The position numbers were made by a program, and so were the translations under genes. 64,000 bases of DNA from DATMER01 sp040349255 (GTDB lineage Bacteria > Acidobacteriota > Thermoanaerobaculia > Multivoradales > UBA5704). Shown in pieces: positions 34,865-44,200 of this stretch; within the stretch, counting starts at the first letter, position 1; each line of letters begins with the position of its first letter. The stretch spans positions 5,968 through 69,967 of the forward strand of contig JBEQUE010000152.1 of the NCBI GenBank assembly GCA_040349255.1. The letters are read 5' to 3'. The notes under the pieces were generated by a model. That model was not told the origin of the DNA. It ran no database searches and saw only the letters and a program-made list of their open reading frames with translations.

Positions 34865-35700
34865 ACGTCCGCTACGCGCCCGACCCCGTTCGTTTCGAGC
34901 GCATGAGCACCGAGGAGGTCCGGGAGAGCTTCCTGATCGATACGCTCTTCGGCGGGGACAGCCTCTCCATGGTCTACAGCGACCGGGACCGCGCCATCGT
35001 GGGCTCCGCCGTCCCGGCGAGCAGGACGCTCACGCTCGGATCGGCACCGGAGCTGCGCGCCGAGACGTTCTGCGAGCGTCGGGAGCTCGGGGTTCTCAAC
35101 ATCGGCGGCCCCGGGACCGTCACGGTCGACGGCGTGGAGCACGCCCTGGCCGCGCGCGACGGTCTCTACGTCGGTCGGGGCAGCCAGACCATCACGTTCG
35201 CCAGCGACTCGGCCGAGGCACCGGCTCCGCCCGCTAGATACTACCTTCTCAGCTTCCCCGCCCACGCCGTCCATCCCACGGTCCGCATCCGGCAGTCCGA
35301 GGCCGAGACCGTGCGTCTGGGCAGAAGTGAGGACGCCAACCAGCGCACCCTCTACAAGCTCATCCACCCGGGCGGCGCCCGGAGCTGCCAGCTCGTCATG
35401 GGGTTCACCGTGCTGGAACCGGGCTCGGTGTGGAACACCATGCCGCCCCACACCCACGATCGCCGCATGGAGGTCTATCTCTACTTCGACCTGCCCCCAG
35501 GCGGCCGCGTCTTCCACTTCATGGGCCGTCCCGAGGCGACCCGTCACGTGGTGGTCGCGGACGGCCAGGCTGTGATCTCTCCGAGCTGGTCGATCCACTG
35601 CGGTGCGGGCACGGGCGCCTACAGCTTCTGCTGGGGCATGGGCGGCGAGAACCAGGCCTTCGACGACATGGACCACCTGACTCTCGACCAACTGAGGTGA
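34861..35700 (+). CDS. kduI: 5-keto-4-deoxyuronate isomerase
   Basis: 279 residues, full length, starting at the ATG that overlaps the GH28 stop. KduI isomerises 4-deoxy-L-threo-5-hexosulose uronate, the product of unsaturated uronides, to 2,5-diketo-3-deoxygluconate. Motifs: RYAPDPVRFERMSTEEVRESFLI, FCERRELGVLNIGGPG, LYKLIHPGG, the zinc site PPHTHDRRMEVYLYFD (HxH...E), and the ending WGMGGENQAFDDMDHL. Its presence shows that unsaturated products, from lyase or GH105 action, enter this locus. KduD follows after 7 bases. Confidence 0.97.
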   Translation: MNVRYAPDPVRFERMSTEEVRESFLIDTLFGGDSLSMVYSDRDRAIVGSAVPASRTLTLGSAPELRAETFCERRELGVLNIGGPGTVTVDGVEHALAARDGLYVGRGSQTITFASDSAEAPAPPARYYLLSFPAHAVHPTVRIRQSEAETVRLGRSEDANQRTLYKLIHPGGARSCQLVMGFTVLEPGSVWNTMPPHTHDRRMEVYLYFDLPPGGRVFHFMGRPEATRHVVVADGQAVISPSWSIHCGAGTGAYSFCWGMGGENQAFDDMDHLTLDQLR

Positions 35701-35707
35701 GAAAGCC

Positions 35708-36469
35708 GTGATCCTCGACCAGTTCAAGCTCGACGGCAGGACCGCGATCGTCACGGGCGCCTCCCGGGGCCTCGGCCAGGGCATCGCGGTGGGACTCGCT
35801 GAAGCCGGCGCCGACGTGGCTCTCGTCCACCGCTCCGACGGATCGGAAACCCAGGAGCGGATCGAGGCTCTCGGCCGCCGCTGCGTGATCATCCGGGCCG
35901 ACCTCTCCGACAGGAGCTCGGTCGCCACGATCGTCGCCGAGACGATCGAGAAGCTCGGCGGGATCGACATCCTGGTCAACAACGCCGGCATCATCCGCAG
36001 GGCACCCCTCCTGGAGTTCACCGAGCGGGACTGGGACGACGTGATGGACGTCAACATCCGGGCCCTCTTCCTGCTCAGCCAGGCTGTCGCCAGGGTCATG
36101 ATCGAGCAGGGACGCGGGGGCAGGATCGTCAACGTCGCGTCGATGCTCAGCTTCCAGGGCGGCATCCTGGTGCCCTCCTACACGGCCTCGAAGAGCGCGG
36201 TGCTCGGCCTCACGCGCCTGCTCGCCAACGAGCTCGCGCCGCACGGCATCAACGTCAACGCGATTGCTCCGGGCTACATGATCACGGACAACACCAAGCC
36301 CCTCCGCGAGGATCCGGTCCGGAGCAAGGCGATCCTGGACAGGATTCCCGCCGGACGGTGGGGATCCCCGGAAGACCTTCAGGGCGCGGCTGTCTTTCTC
36401 GCTTCGGCCGCCGCGCAGTACATGCACGGCTACACCATCGCCGTCGACGGCGGTTGGCTGGCGCGATGA
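35708..36469 (+). CDS. kduD: 2-dehydro-3-deoxy-D-gluconate 5-dehydrogenase (SDR)
   Basis: 253 residues from GTG 35708, which follows GAGGTGAG. A classical short-chain dehydrogenase: TGASRGLGQGIAVGLAEAGADVAL (NAD(P) site), DILVNNAG, IVNVASMLSF (Ser), and YTASKSAVLGLTR (Tyr and Lys). The KduD-like pattern GRTAIVTGASRGLGQG and the position right after kduI support reduction of 2,5-diketo-3-deoxygluconate to KDG, which then feeds KdgK. Confidence 0.93.
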   Translation: MILDQFKLDGRTAIVTGASRGLGQGIAVGLAEAGADVALVHRSDGSETQERIEALGRRCVIIRADLSDRSSVATIVAETIEKLGGIDILVNNAGIIRRAPLLEFTERDWDDVMDVNIRALFLLSQAVARVMIEQGRGGRIVNVASMLSFQGGILVPSYTASKSAVLGLTRLLANELAPHGINVNAIAPGYMITDNTKPLREDPVRSKAILDRIPAGRWGSPEDLQGAAVFLASAAAQYMHGYTIAVDGGWLAR

Positions 36470-36479
36470 GGTTCATCCG

Positions 36480-38870
36480 ATGAAGGCACCTCTCGTTCTT
36501 TCCCTGCCCCTGCTTCTCCTCGCGTCGGCTCCCGAAGCGGCAACTCCCGCACCGCCGCCCATCGCTCGCCTCGAGGTCTCCAACCCCTCCGCCTTCGCCC
36601 GGCCCGACACGCTCGTGCGCCTCTCGTTCGAGCAGTTGGGAGTCACCGGCGGCCCGTTGCAGGTGTGGGAAGGCAACTCCGCGAAGCCCACACAGCTCCT
36701 GGACGACGACGGCGACGGTCGCCCCGACGCTCTCGCCTTCCTGGCCGACCTCGGCGCCGCCGCGACGCACAGCTATCTCGTCGACCGGCGCGAGGCCGGG
36801 AGCGCGGTTCCGCAACGGGCCCACGCCGAGGTGTCGATCAAGGAGGGCGGCGCCTGGCAGGAGAAGAAATACGTGGGTGGCACGTTCCGGAGCGTCCGCC
36901 AGGTCACCATGCCGCCCCAGTCCAGCGATCACAACGAGTATCTCCGCTACGAGGGACCGGGCATCGAGAGCGACCTCGTCGGCTACCGGGTCTACCTCGA
37001 CTGGCGCAACGGCTTCGACACCTTTGGCAAGAAGACATCCGCAATGGTGCTCCCCTCCGTGGGCCTGGACGGCTACGAGAGCTATCACCAGATGGCCGAC
37101 TGGGGTGCGGACATCCTGAAGGTGGGCGAGAGCCTGGGCATGGGCGGCTTCGGATACTGGGACGGCAAGAAGGCCGTGCTGGTCTCCGACGTCGCGCAGC
37201 GCTCCGCCTCCATCCGGTCCGACGGCCCGATCCACGCCTCCTTCGTCCTCGACTACAAGGGCTGGAAGACCGGCACCGCGACTGTAGACCTCCTCGCGAC
37301 GCTGTCGACGCAGGCCGGGAGCCCGATGGTGGACGTGGCTCTCGAGACCTCCACACCGCTCGACAACCTCGCCGTCGGCCTGGTCACACACCCGGCGGCG
37401 GAGGTGATGGCGGGCGACCTCGACGTCACCGGGGAGGCCTGGAGCTATCTGGCGACCTTCGGCCCGCAGACCCTGTTCGAAGGGGAGCGCCTCGGGATGG
37501 TGCTCCTCTTCCGCAGGATGGACCTCGTCGAGCAGACCAAGGACGAGGCCAGCCAGGTCCTGGTGCTGCGCCCGCGAGGCAGGAAGGTCTCCTATGCCTT
37601 CGGCGCCCTGTGGTCCGGCCGGAAGGGCGGCGTGCAGACCCGCGAGGAGCTGCAGTCCTTCCTGGCGGCCGAGGTCGAACGGCGCACGCTGTCCCCGCGG
37701 ATCCGCCTGAAGACGGAAGCGTCGCGCGGCGCTCACGACCTGAGCCCGATCCAGATTTCCACCCGCCTGGCCGAGTCCGAGATGGTGCGGCGCGGCGACA
37801 GCCTCTCCCACGGGGGCTGGGACGCGCAGGCGTCGCGGCCGAGCAGTTGGAACTACACGACCGGCCTCCTGATGCAGGCGATGGACGACCTCTCGACGGC
37901 CGCCGGGGACCCCCGTTTCGCCGGTTTCGCGAAGCGCACGATCGACAGCTATCTGGCCGGAGACGGCACGATCCTCGGCTTCGACGCCGCGGAGTACAAC
38001 ATCGACAACATCAACTCGGGCAAGATGCTGCAACGGCTCCAGGCCCGCGATCCCGACCCCAGGTATCGAGCGGCCATCGCTGCACTGGCGGCCCAGCTCG
38101 CGAAGCACCCCCGCACTTCCGAAGGGGCCTTCTGGCACAAGCAGCGCTACCCCCATCAGCTCTGGCTGGACGGGGTCTACATGGGGATGCCGTTCCTCGC
38201 CGGCGTCGGCGTCATGGAGGGCGACGACCGGAAGGTTGAAGAGGCGGTGCGGGAATTCAAGATCGCGCGCTCCCATCTGCGGGACCCGCGATCGGGTCTT
38301 TATTACCACGCCTGGGACGAGGCCAAAACACAGAGCTGGGCGGACCCGGCGACCGGCCGCTCGCGCTTCGTCTGGGGGCGGGGGCTCGGCTGGTACGCGA
38401 TGGCGCTCGTCGACATCCTCGACGTGATCCCGCCGGAGAAGTCCGGGCTGCGCGCGCCGCTCCTCGCCATGATTCCGGAGCTGGCCGAGAGCCTGGTCCG
38501 GCACCAGGACGCCACGGGGGTCTGGTACCAGATCATGGACATGCCTGACAAACCCGGGAACTACCGCGAAGCCTCGGCTTCGGCGATGTTCACCTACTTC
38601 CTGGCCAAGGCCATCAACAAGGGGTATCTGCCGGCCTCGTTCGAGCCTGCCGCGCGGAAAGCCTATGCGGGCCTGGTCGACGAGTTCGTCTCCGTCCACG
38701 CCGACGGATCGCTGCACCTGACCAACAACTGCGAGACCGGCGGCCTGGGCTACGGCCGGGACGGCAGCTACCGCTACTACATGAGCGAGCGCGTGGTCGA
38801 CAACGACCCCAAGGGCCTCGGCCCCGCGATCCTGGCGGGCATCCAGGTATCCCGTTTCGCGAAACAGTGA
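36480..38870 (+). CDS. DUF4861 - GH105 unsaturated uronyl hydrolase fusion
   Basis: 796 residues with a signal peptide (MKAPLVLSLPLLLLASAPEAA). Residues about 30-400 form a DUF4861-type domain (RLEVSNPSAFARPDTLVRLSF, EYLRYEGPGIESDLVGYRVYLDWRNG, HQMADWGADILKVG). Residues about 430-796 form a GH88/GH105 (alpha/alpha)6 barrel: WNYTTGLLMQAM, HQLWLDGVYMGMPFL with the likely catalytic Asp, LYYHAWDE, WGRGLGWYAMALVDILD and ATGVWYQIMD. GH105 enzymes remove the unsaturated sugar left by pectate or rhamnogalacturonan lyases. No lyase is in the window, so the substrate must come from elsewhere in the genome or from neighbours. It lies between kduD and the second SDR. Confidence 0.9.
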   Translation: MKAPLVLSLPLLLLASAPEAATPAPPPIARLEVSNPSAFARPDTLVRLSFEQLGVTGGPLQVWEGNSAKPTQLLDDDGDGRPDALAFLADLGAAATHSYLVDRREAGSAVPQRAHAEVSIKEGGAWQEKKYVGGTFRSVRQVTMPPQSSDHNEYLRYEGPGIESDLVGYRVYLDWRNGFDTFGKKTSAMVLPSVGLDGYESYHQMADWGADILKVGESLGMGGFGYWDGKKAVLVSDVAQRSASIRSDGPIHASFVLDYKGWKTGTATVDLLATLSTQAGSPMVDVALETSTPLDNLAVGLVTHPAAEVMAGDLDVTGEAWSYLATFGPQTLFEGERLGMVLLFRRMDLVEQTKDEASQVLVLRPRGRKVSYAFGALWSGRKGGVQTREELQSFLAAEVERRTLSPRIRLKTEASRGAHDLSPIQISTRLAESEMVRRGDSLSHGGWDAQASRPSSWNYTTGLLMQAMDDLSTAAGDPRFAGFAKRTIDSYLAGDGTILGFDAAEYNIDNINSGKMLQRLQARDPDPRYRAAIAALAAQLAKHPRTSEGAFWHKQRYPHQLWLDGVYMGMPFLAGVGVMEGDDRKVEEAVREFKIARSHLRDPRSGLYYHAWDEAKTQSWADPATGRSRFVWGRGLGWYAMALVDILDVIPPEKSGLRAPLLAMIPELAESLVRHQDATGVWYQIMDMPDKPGNYREASASAMFTYFLAKAINKGYLPASFEPAARKAYAGLVDEFVSVHADGSLHLTNNCETGGLGYGRDGSYRYYMSERVVDNDPKGLGPAILAGIQVSRFAKQ

Positions 38871-38880
38871 GGACACGTCG

Positions 38881-39657
38881 ATGGCCTTCGCAGGATTCGA
38901 CCTCACAGGGCGCGCCGCGATCGTCCTCGGCGGCACCTCCGGCATCGGACGTGCCCTGGTCGACGGTCTGGTGGAAGCCGGAGCCGACGTCGCCGCCAGC
39001 TCGCGACGGCAGGCGGAAGTCGACGCCACGGCCCTGGCGATCGAGCGGCACGGCCGGAAGACCTTGCGGATCGCCACCGACGTCACCGACCGCGCCTCCT
39101 TGGAAGCGCTCCGCGAGGCCGCGATCGGGGCCTTCGGCAAGATCGACATCCTGGTCAACTGCGCTGGAACCACCCGTCGCCGCCCGACGCTCGAGGTCGA
39201 CGAGGGCGAGTGGCGGGGGATCCTGGAGACCAACCTGACCGGCACGTTCCTCGCCTGCCAGGTCTTCGGCGCCCCCATGCTCGAGCGCGGCTACGGGCGC
39301 ATCGTCAACATCGCCTCGCTGGCGGCGTTCGTCGGCCTTTACGAGGTCGCCGCATACGCCGCCAGCAAGGCCGGCGTGGCGGCGCTGACCAAGGCGCTCG
39401 CCGTCGAATGGGGATCGCGAGGGGTGCTGGTCAACGCCATCGCACCGGGAGTCTTCCGCACTGCGCTCAATCAGGACCTGCTCGACGGCACGGAGCGCGG
39501 CCATGAGTTCAAGCTCCGCACCCCCCTCGGACGCTTCGGACGCGTCGAGGAGCTCGCCGGAGCCGCGGTGTTCCTCGCCTCGGAAGCCGCCAGCTTCGTC
39601 AATGGAGAGGTGCTCGTCGTCGACGGCGGCTTCCTCGCCAGCGGAGTGAACCAATGA
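38881..39657 (+). CDS. SDR-family oxidoreductase, candidate uronate reductase
   Basis: 258 residues. Rossmann site is VLGGTSGIGRALVDGL, followed by DILVNCAG, IVNIASLAAF (Ser) and YAASKAGVAAL (Tyr and Lys); the fold and active site are complete. It resembles gluconate 5-dehydrogenase and KduD relatives. The locus has uxaC but no uxaB-type reductase, so this SDR is the obvious candidate to reduce tagaturonate (or fructuronate) in its place; that is inference from context. It starts 10 bases after the GH105 stop, and its TGA overlaps the transporter ATG. Confidence 0.85.
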   Translation: MAFAGFDLTGRAAIVLGGTSGIGRALVDGLVEAGADVAASSRRQAEVDATALAIERHGRKTLRIATDVTDRASLEALREAAIGAFGKIDILVNCAGTTRRRPTLEVDEGEWRGILETNLTGTFLACQVFGAPMLERGYGRIVNIASLAAFVGLYEVAAYAASKAGVAALTKALAVEWGSRGVLVNAIAPGVFRTALNQDLLDGTERGHEFKLRTPLGRFGRVEELAGAAVFLASEAASFVNGEVLVVDGGFLASGVNQ

Positions 39658-41183
39658 CCCGGACCGTCGCCATCGTCGCCAAGGCCGTTCCGAAGATCCG
39701 CGGTCTTCGCTGGTACATCTGCGCGCTCCTCTTCTTCGTCACGTTCATCAACTACGTCGATCGCGTCTCGCTCGGCGCGATGGCGCCGATGCTCAAGGAA
39801 GCCATCGGCTGGGACGACGCGGAGTTCGGATGGATCAACTTCGCCTTCCAGCTCTCGTACGCCGCCATGTTCCCGTTCGCAGGGCGGCTCCTCGACCGCA
39901 TCGGCGTGCGCAACGGCCTCGCCCTCGGCGTGCTCGTGTGGAGCCTCGCGGCGATGGCTCATTCCCTGGCGACGACCGTCCTCGGGTTCGCGCTCGCGCG
40001 GTTCCTCCTGGGCCTGGGCGAGGCGACAAACTTTCCCGCCTGCGTCAAGGCGGTCGCCGAATGGTTCCCCAGGCGCCAGCGCTCGCTCGCCACCGGCATC
40101 TTCAACACGGGCACGAACTTCGGCGCCATGTTGCAGGGAGCGATGCTGTGGCTCGCGGTGTCGTGGGGCTGGCAAGCAGCGTTCATCGCGATCGGCCTGC
40201 TCGGCGTGGTGTGGCTCGCGGTGTGGATGAGGGCATACCGGTCGCCCGAGGAGCATCCCCGCCTGTCGGCCGAAGAGGCGGATCTCATCCGCGGCGACCA
40301 GGAGCCGCCCGCGAAGGCGCTCCAAATTCCCTGGCAGTCGTTGCTCCGCTACCGCGAGGCGTGGGCGTTCTGCATCGGCAAGATGCTCACCGATCCGGTG
40401 TGGTGGTTCTACCTCACATGGCTGCCGTCGTACCTGCAGCGCGAGCGCGACGTGACGCTCGCCTCGGCCGCCGGCGCACTGCTCGTCATCTATCTCGCCG
40501 CCGATCTCGGAAGCGTCTTCGGCGGCTGGCTCCCGGGCTTCTTCATCCGCCGAGGCTGGTCCGGGACGCGGGCCCGCCTCGCGACCATGGCGCTCTTCGC
40601 GGCGGGGCTCCCGGTCTCGGCGCTCGGCGTCGTGGCGAAGGACCTGTGGACGGCCGTGGCCTTCATCAGCATTGCCACCGCCTGCCATCAGGCGTGGTCC
40701 GCCAACATGTTCACGGTGGCGTCCGACGCCTTTCCGAGCCGGGCCGTGGGCTCGGTCGTCGGGTTCGGCGGCATGTGCGGCGGCATCGGCGGCATGCTCA
40801 TGCTGCTCGTCGCGGGCGGGATGTTGCAGTGGCTCGGCAACTTCACGCCGCTCTTCATCTTTGCCGGCGTCATGCACCCCCTCGCCTGGATCGCGATTCG
40901 CGCGCTGGTGGGAAGGAACATTGCGCAGATCGACCTCGACAAGGGCCTGCGGACCTCACAGAGCCCCGCGCTCCTCGCGATGGGCCTGGGGCTCGTGGCC
41001 GTGGGCGCCGCGCTCGCCGCGCTCGTGTTCGCGAACTGGAGCTACATCCTGTCGGTGACAAAGGGCTCCGTCGCCGCTGCCGCCGGTGGCGCTGCCGCCG
41101 CGAGCCTGCTCGCCCTGATGGGCCTTGCGCTGGTCTACGCGAGCCGGGAAGTGCGGCTCGGTGCCGCCCGTTCGGCGGCGTGA
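39654..41183 (+). CDS. MFS transporter, hexuronate/anion:cation symporter type (ExuT-like)
   Basis: 509 residues with about 14 membrane segments. The N-terminal signature RWYICALLFFVTFINYVDRVSLGAMAPMLKE and GLGEATNFPACVKAVAEWFPRRQRSLATGIFNTGTNFGA are typical of the anion:cation symporter family that carries hexuronates (ExuT) and hexarates. Two hydrophobic segments at the C-terminus (about 440-495) extend beyond the usual 12-helix core. Monomeric galacturonate or glucuronate is the likely cargo. It is the last gene of the operon; the ATG overlaps the SDR stop. A diverged copy of its last about 50 bases occurs at 45549-45599. Confidence 0.9.
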   Translation: MTRTVAIVAKAVPKIRGLRWYICALLFFVTFINYVDRVSLGAMAPMLKEAIGWDDAEFGWINFAFQLSYAAMFPFAGRLLDRIGVRNGLALGVLVWSLAAMAHSLATTVLGFALARFLLGLGEATNFPACVKAVAEWFPRRQRSLATGIFNTGTNFGAMLQGAMLWLAVSWGWQAAFIAIGLLGVVWLAVWMRAYRSPEEHPRLSAEEADLIRGDQEPPAKALQIPWQSLLRYREAWAFCIGKMLTDPVWWFYLTWLPSYLQRERDVTLASAAGALLVIYLAADLGSVFGGWLPGFFIRRGWSGTRARLATMALFAAGLPVSALGVVAKDLWTAVAFISIATACHQAWSANMFTVASDAFPSRAVGSVVGFGGMCGGIGGMLMLLVAGGMLQWLGNFTPLFIFAGVMHPLAWIAIRALVGRNIAQIDLDKGLRTSQSPALLAMGLGLVAVGAALAALVFANWSYILSVTKGSVAAAAGGAAAASLLALMGLALVYASREVRLGAARSAA

Positions 41184-41197
41184 TCGCCCGCGCCGAC
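41146..41197. repeat. Imperfect direct repeat, copy 1 (end of the MFS gene)
   Basis: About 50 bases covering the last codons and stop of the transporter gene are about 85% identical to 45549-45599. The shared core reads GGCTCGGTNCCNCCCGTTCG. The two copies flank the helicase gene and array C. Confidence 0.65.
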
Positions 41198-41225
41198 GAT
41201 CCACAGCCACAAGCTGGCGCCGACT

Positions 41226-44200
41226 TCATGACCCAAGCATCTGCGTGATGAGTTTCGCGATCTTCGCGGAATCGATGCTTCCGTTCGCCTCGTCCCTGGT
41301 GACGATCAGCTTCCTCTCGGCGCCGCCATCATCGCCGTTCACACGGATGCCGTGTCTTCGATACCACTCCAGCTTTTCCTCCCATCGCTGACGATAAGTC
41401 GGCACGTGCAGCATCCCGCAGTGCTCCCAGTAGAGCGTCTGGCCGGATTCCATGTCCTCGATGGTGAAGTCAGGGTATTTCGTGACGCCATCGATCGTGA
41501 GTGGCCATTCGTATGCGTAATCCACCCCCTTGGCGGCAAGCGCGTTCGCGATGATTACCTCGGACTTTGAGCGCACCATCTCTCCCCGAGCAGTGCGGTG
41601 GATGAGGTGCTCTTCGAAGAAGCGGCCGTCGATCTCGATGGGAGAAGGCGCAACGAAGAGGTTCGTCAAGCGCCGCGCCGTCTCGGACCGGTCGTCTGAG
41701 GAGTACTTGCGGAGCTCGGTGCGCGGACCCTGGTGAAGAAGGATAACGCGGTTCTTCTGCCGCGTGAGTGCGGTGTAGAGCAACTCCCGCGACAGCAGCC
41801 GGCAGGGAATTGGGAGCACGAGGATCACCGTTCCGAACTCGCTCCCTTGTGATTTGTGCACCGTCAGCGCATAGGCCAGCTCGAGGACCGCATTGCCTTC
41901 CTCCGCGAAATCTTTGCTCGTGAAGTCGTACTTGAACCCCGGCTGCGAAGAGAACTCGACCTCGAGCTTCCATCGGAGATCCGGAAGGCCTCTTTTCCAG
42001 AAGAACCCGACCGCCATGCCGATCTCGCCGTTGGCGATGTAGGGGGTCTCTTTTTCCGGATAGACCTTCCGGTGGCGGTTCCAGGGCAGCGCCGGATTCG
42101 TGTTGACGAGGTTGATCACCTTGTCGCCGTAGACGATCTCCTCGCTGCCCATCGGTTTGGGAAATTTCCGTTGCCAGCCCGCCTTGCGGGACGCATCGAT
42201 CAACGGCTGCCGGAACCGCTTGTGGATGAGCCGATTCAGGTCGGGCACGCCATGGGCAGCCGAGCGCACAGGCGACAGGATCTGCCAACTCTCGGCGATC
42301 TCCGCGGCGCCTGCTTTGTCGCCCCTTCGGGGGTTGAAAAACCGCATGTCGTTCCACGGCTCGCCGCCAAGCGTAGCGTCGAAACCCGCGATGTCGTCGG
42401 GCCCGGCGAGAGCCCTGTCGTCCTCGGGCCGCCGGATCTCTTCGACCAGCACGTCGATGATCCGAGCGCGCAACTCGTCTGCCGTATCCCACTGCACGAA
42501 ACGAACGTGCGGGCTTTGGCCGGTCCGGAGCACCTTGTCGAAAACGTCGTCTTCACCGGGCGCGATGGGCGAGCCGCTGAACCACTCGGCAAGCTGCAGA
42601 TCCTCGCGATCCTCGCCGGCCTGGCGACGCCGGATTGTCAACTCGGCGTAACCCGCACCTACGCGCGGGAAGAGCTCGGTAACCCCCTCTGGAGCCAAGC
42701 GCTTCACGATGTCGACGAAGGGCCTGCCGGCACCGATCGGCGGAAGCTGCCGCGGGTCTCCGATGAGGAGGAGCCGATGCACTCCCTTTAGCGCCTGGAT
42801 CAGCGCCCCGAGCATCTCCTCGGTGAGCATCGAGGCTTCGTCGATGATGACAGTATGCGCGCCGGCCTCGACGGGTTGATCCGAGAGGCGGTAGCGTCCG
42901 GTCAAGCCGTCATAGCGGTGCGGGCTCAGGAACTGCGCAATAGTGTAGCCCTTGAGCTTGAGGCCTCGAGTGGACTGCTCCATCCGCACGCGGGCCTTGC
43001 CCGTTGGCGCGAGCAGCAGGACGCCGCCCGCTTCAATCTTCGGATGCGAGCACAGCACCGAGAGCAAGGTGGTCTTGCCCGTGCCCGCCGGTCCGATCAG
43101 CACCGACAGCCGTGATTCGGCCAGCTCCTTCAGTGCCGCGGTCTTCTCCGCCCGGGCGCTCTCCTCGAGATCATCGGCCTGTTCGGGTGCCTGCCTGACA
43201 AGGTGTTCATCGAGGAGCTTTCGCCAATCCGCCTCGACGATGAATCGCTTGCCGCCGATCCGCTTCTCGACCGTCGAATGGATGACAGCCCGCATCTCGG
43301 CAAGCCGTCCGAGTTGCAGAGCTGGCGCGCCGCTAGCCATTGCGACCTCGCTCAGCGCGTCCCCGAAGCTTTCTTTGGCGACGTTCATGAGGTCGGCATC
43401 CACCTCGCACGGGGGCTGGAGCGCTAGTCCCCGAACCCCGAGCACCACCTGCGCCTGCGGAAGCAGCGTGCTCCCGGCTGACGCCGCATCCTCGAGTGCC
43501 TTGACGGAAAGCGCGCGAACCCGCCGGGCGTCCGTTCCTGCGTCGAGCGCGCTCGGCTCCGGCAGCGGGTGCTTGTCGCGGATTACGGCGTCCGGGAAGA
43601 CTCCGCGGTCCACCGTCCAGACGCTGACGGGGTCGCCCGTGAGTCGCGTCAGCTCATAAAGCAGGTAGGGATTGGCGAGGATCGCCTTGTCGGTGACCTC
43701 GATGCGGGCCTTGGCGCGTTCCTCCTGCACGTAGAGCGTCGTCGCCTGGTCCCGCGTCAGCTCGAAGCGGCTGAACAGCTTGAGCAGCGCCCGGCGCTCG
43801 TCGGGCAGCCGCGACCACTTCGCCGCGAGCGTCTTGCCGATGCTCTTCGCCAGCGGCGCAGAAAGAACCCTCCCGGGGTCCGCGAACATCTCGCCGACGA
43901 GCGGCCACGGATCCGCGTTCTCGCCGACCTTCTCAGCAAGCGCGCGGGCGACAAAGGTCGCCGACTCAAGTCCGAATGCCGAGAGCGCCGCGCTCAGCCC
44001 GGGGCACGGCCCTCGCGCCATCCACAGCTCACCGAGCCGCGCGTCGATCCACTGGATGCACCGGTCCCAGGGTCCCGGCAGGACCCCGATCGCTTTGCGT
44101 AGCGACTCGGCGCACGCGAGCAGCGACGCGATCGCGCCGTCGTGACTGACCAGTTGGGAGACGTGGGAGAACTCGAGCAGCCGGTCGGCGGGAGACAGGG

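Noticed and set aside
36282..39278. 998-residue minus-strand frame opposite the GH105 and SDR genes
   Set aside because: Shadow frame; the plus-strand genes have complete catalytic motifs and tight operon spacing.
41184..41225. Terminator between the MFS and helicase genes
   Set aside because: Only short GGCGCC-type palindromes are present, without a convincing stem or T-run.
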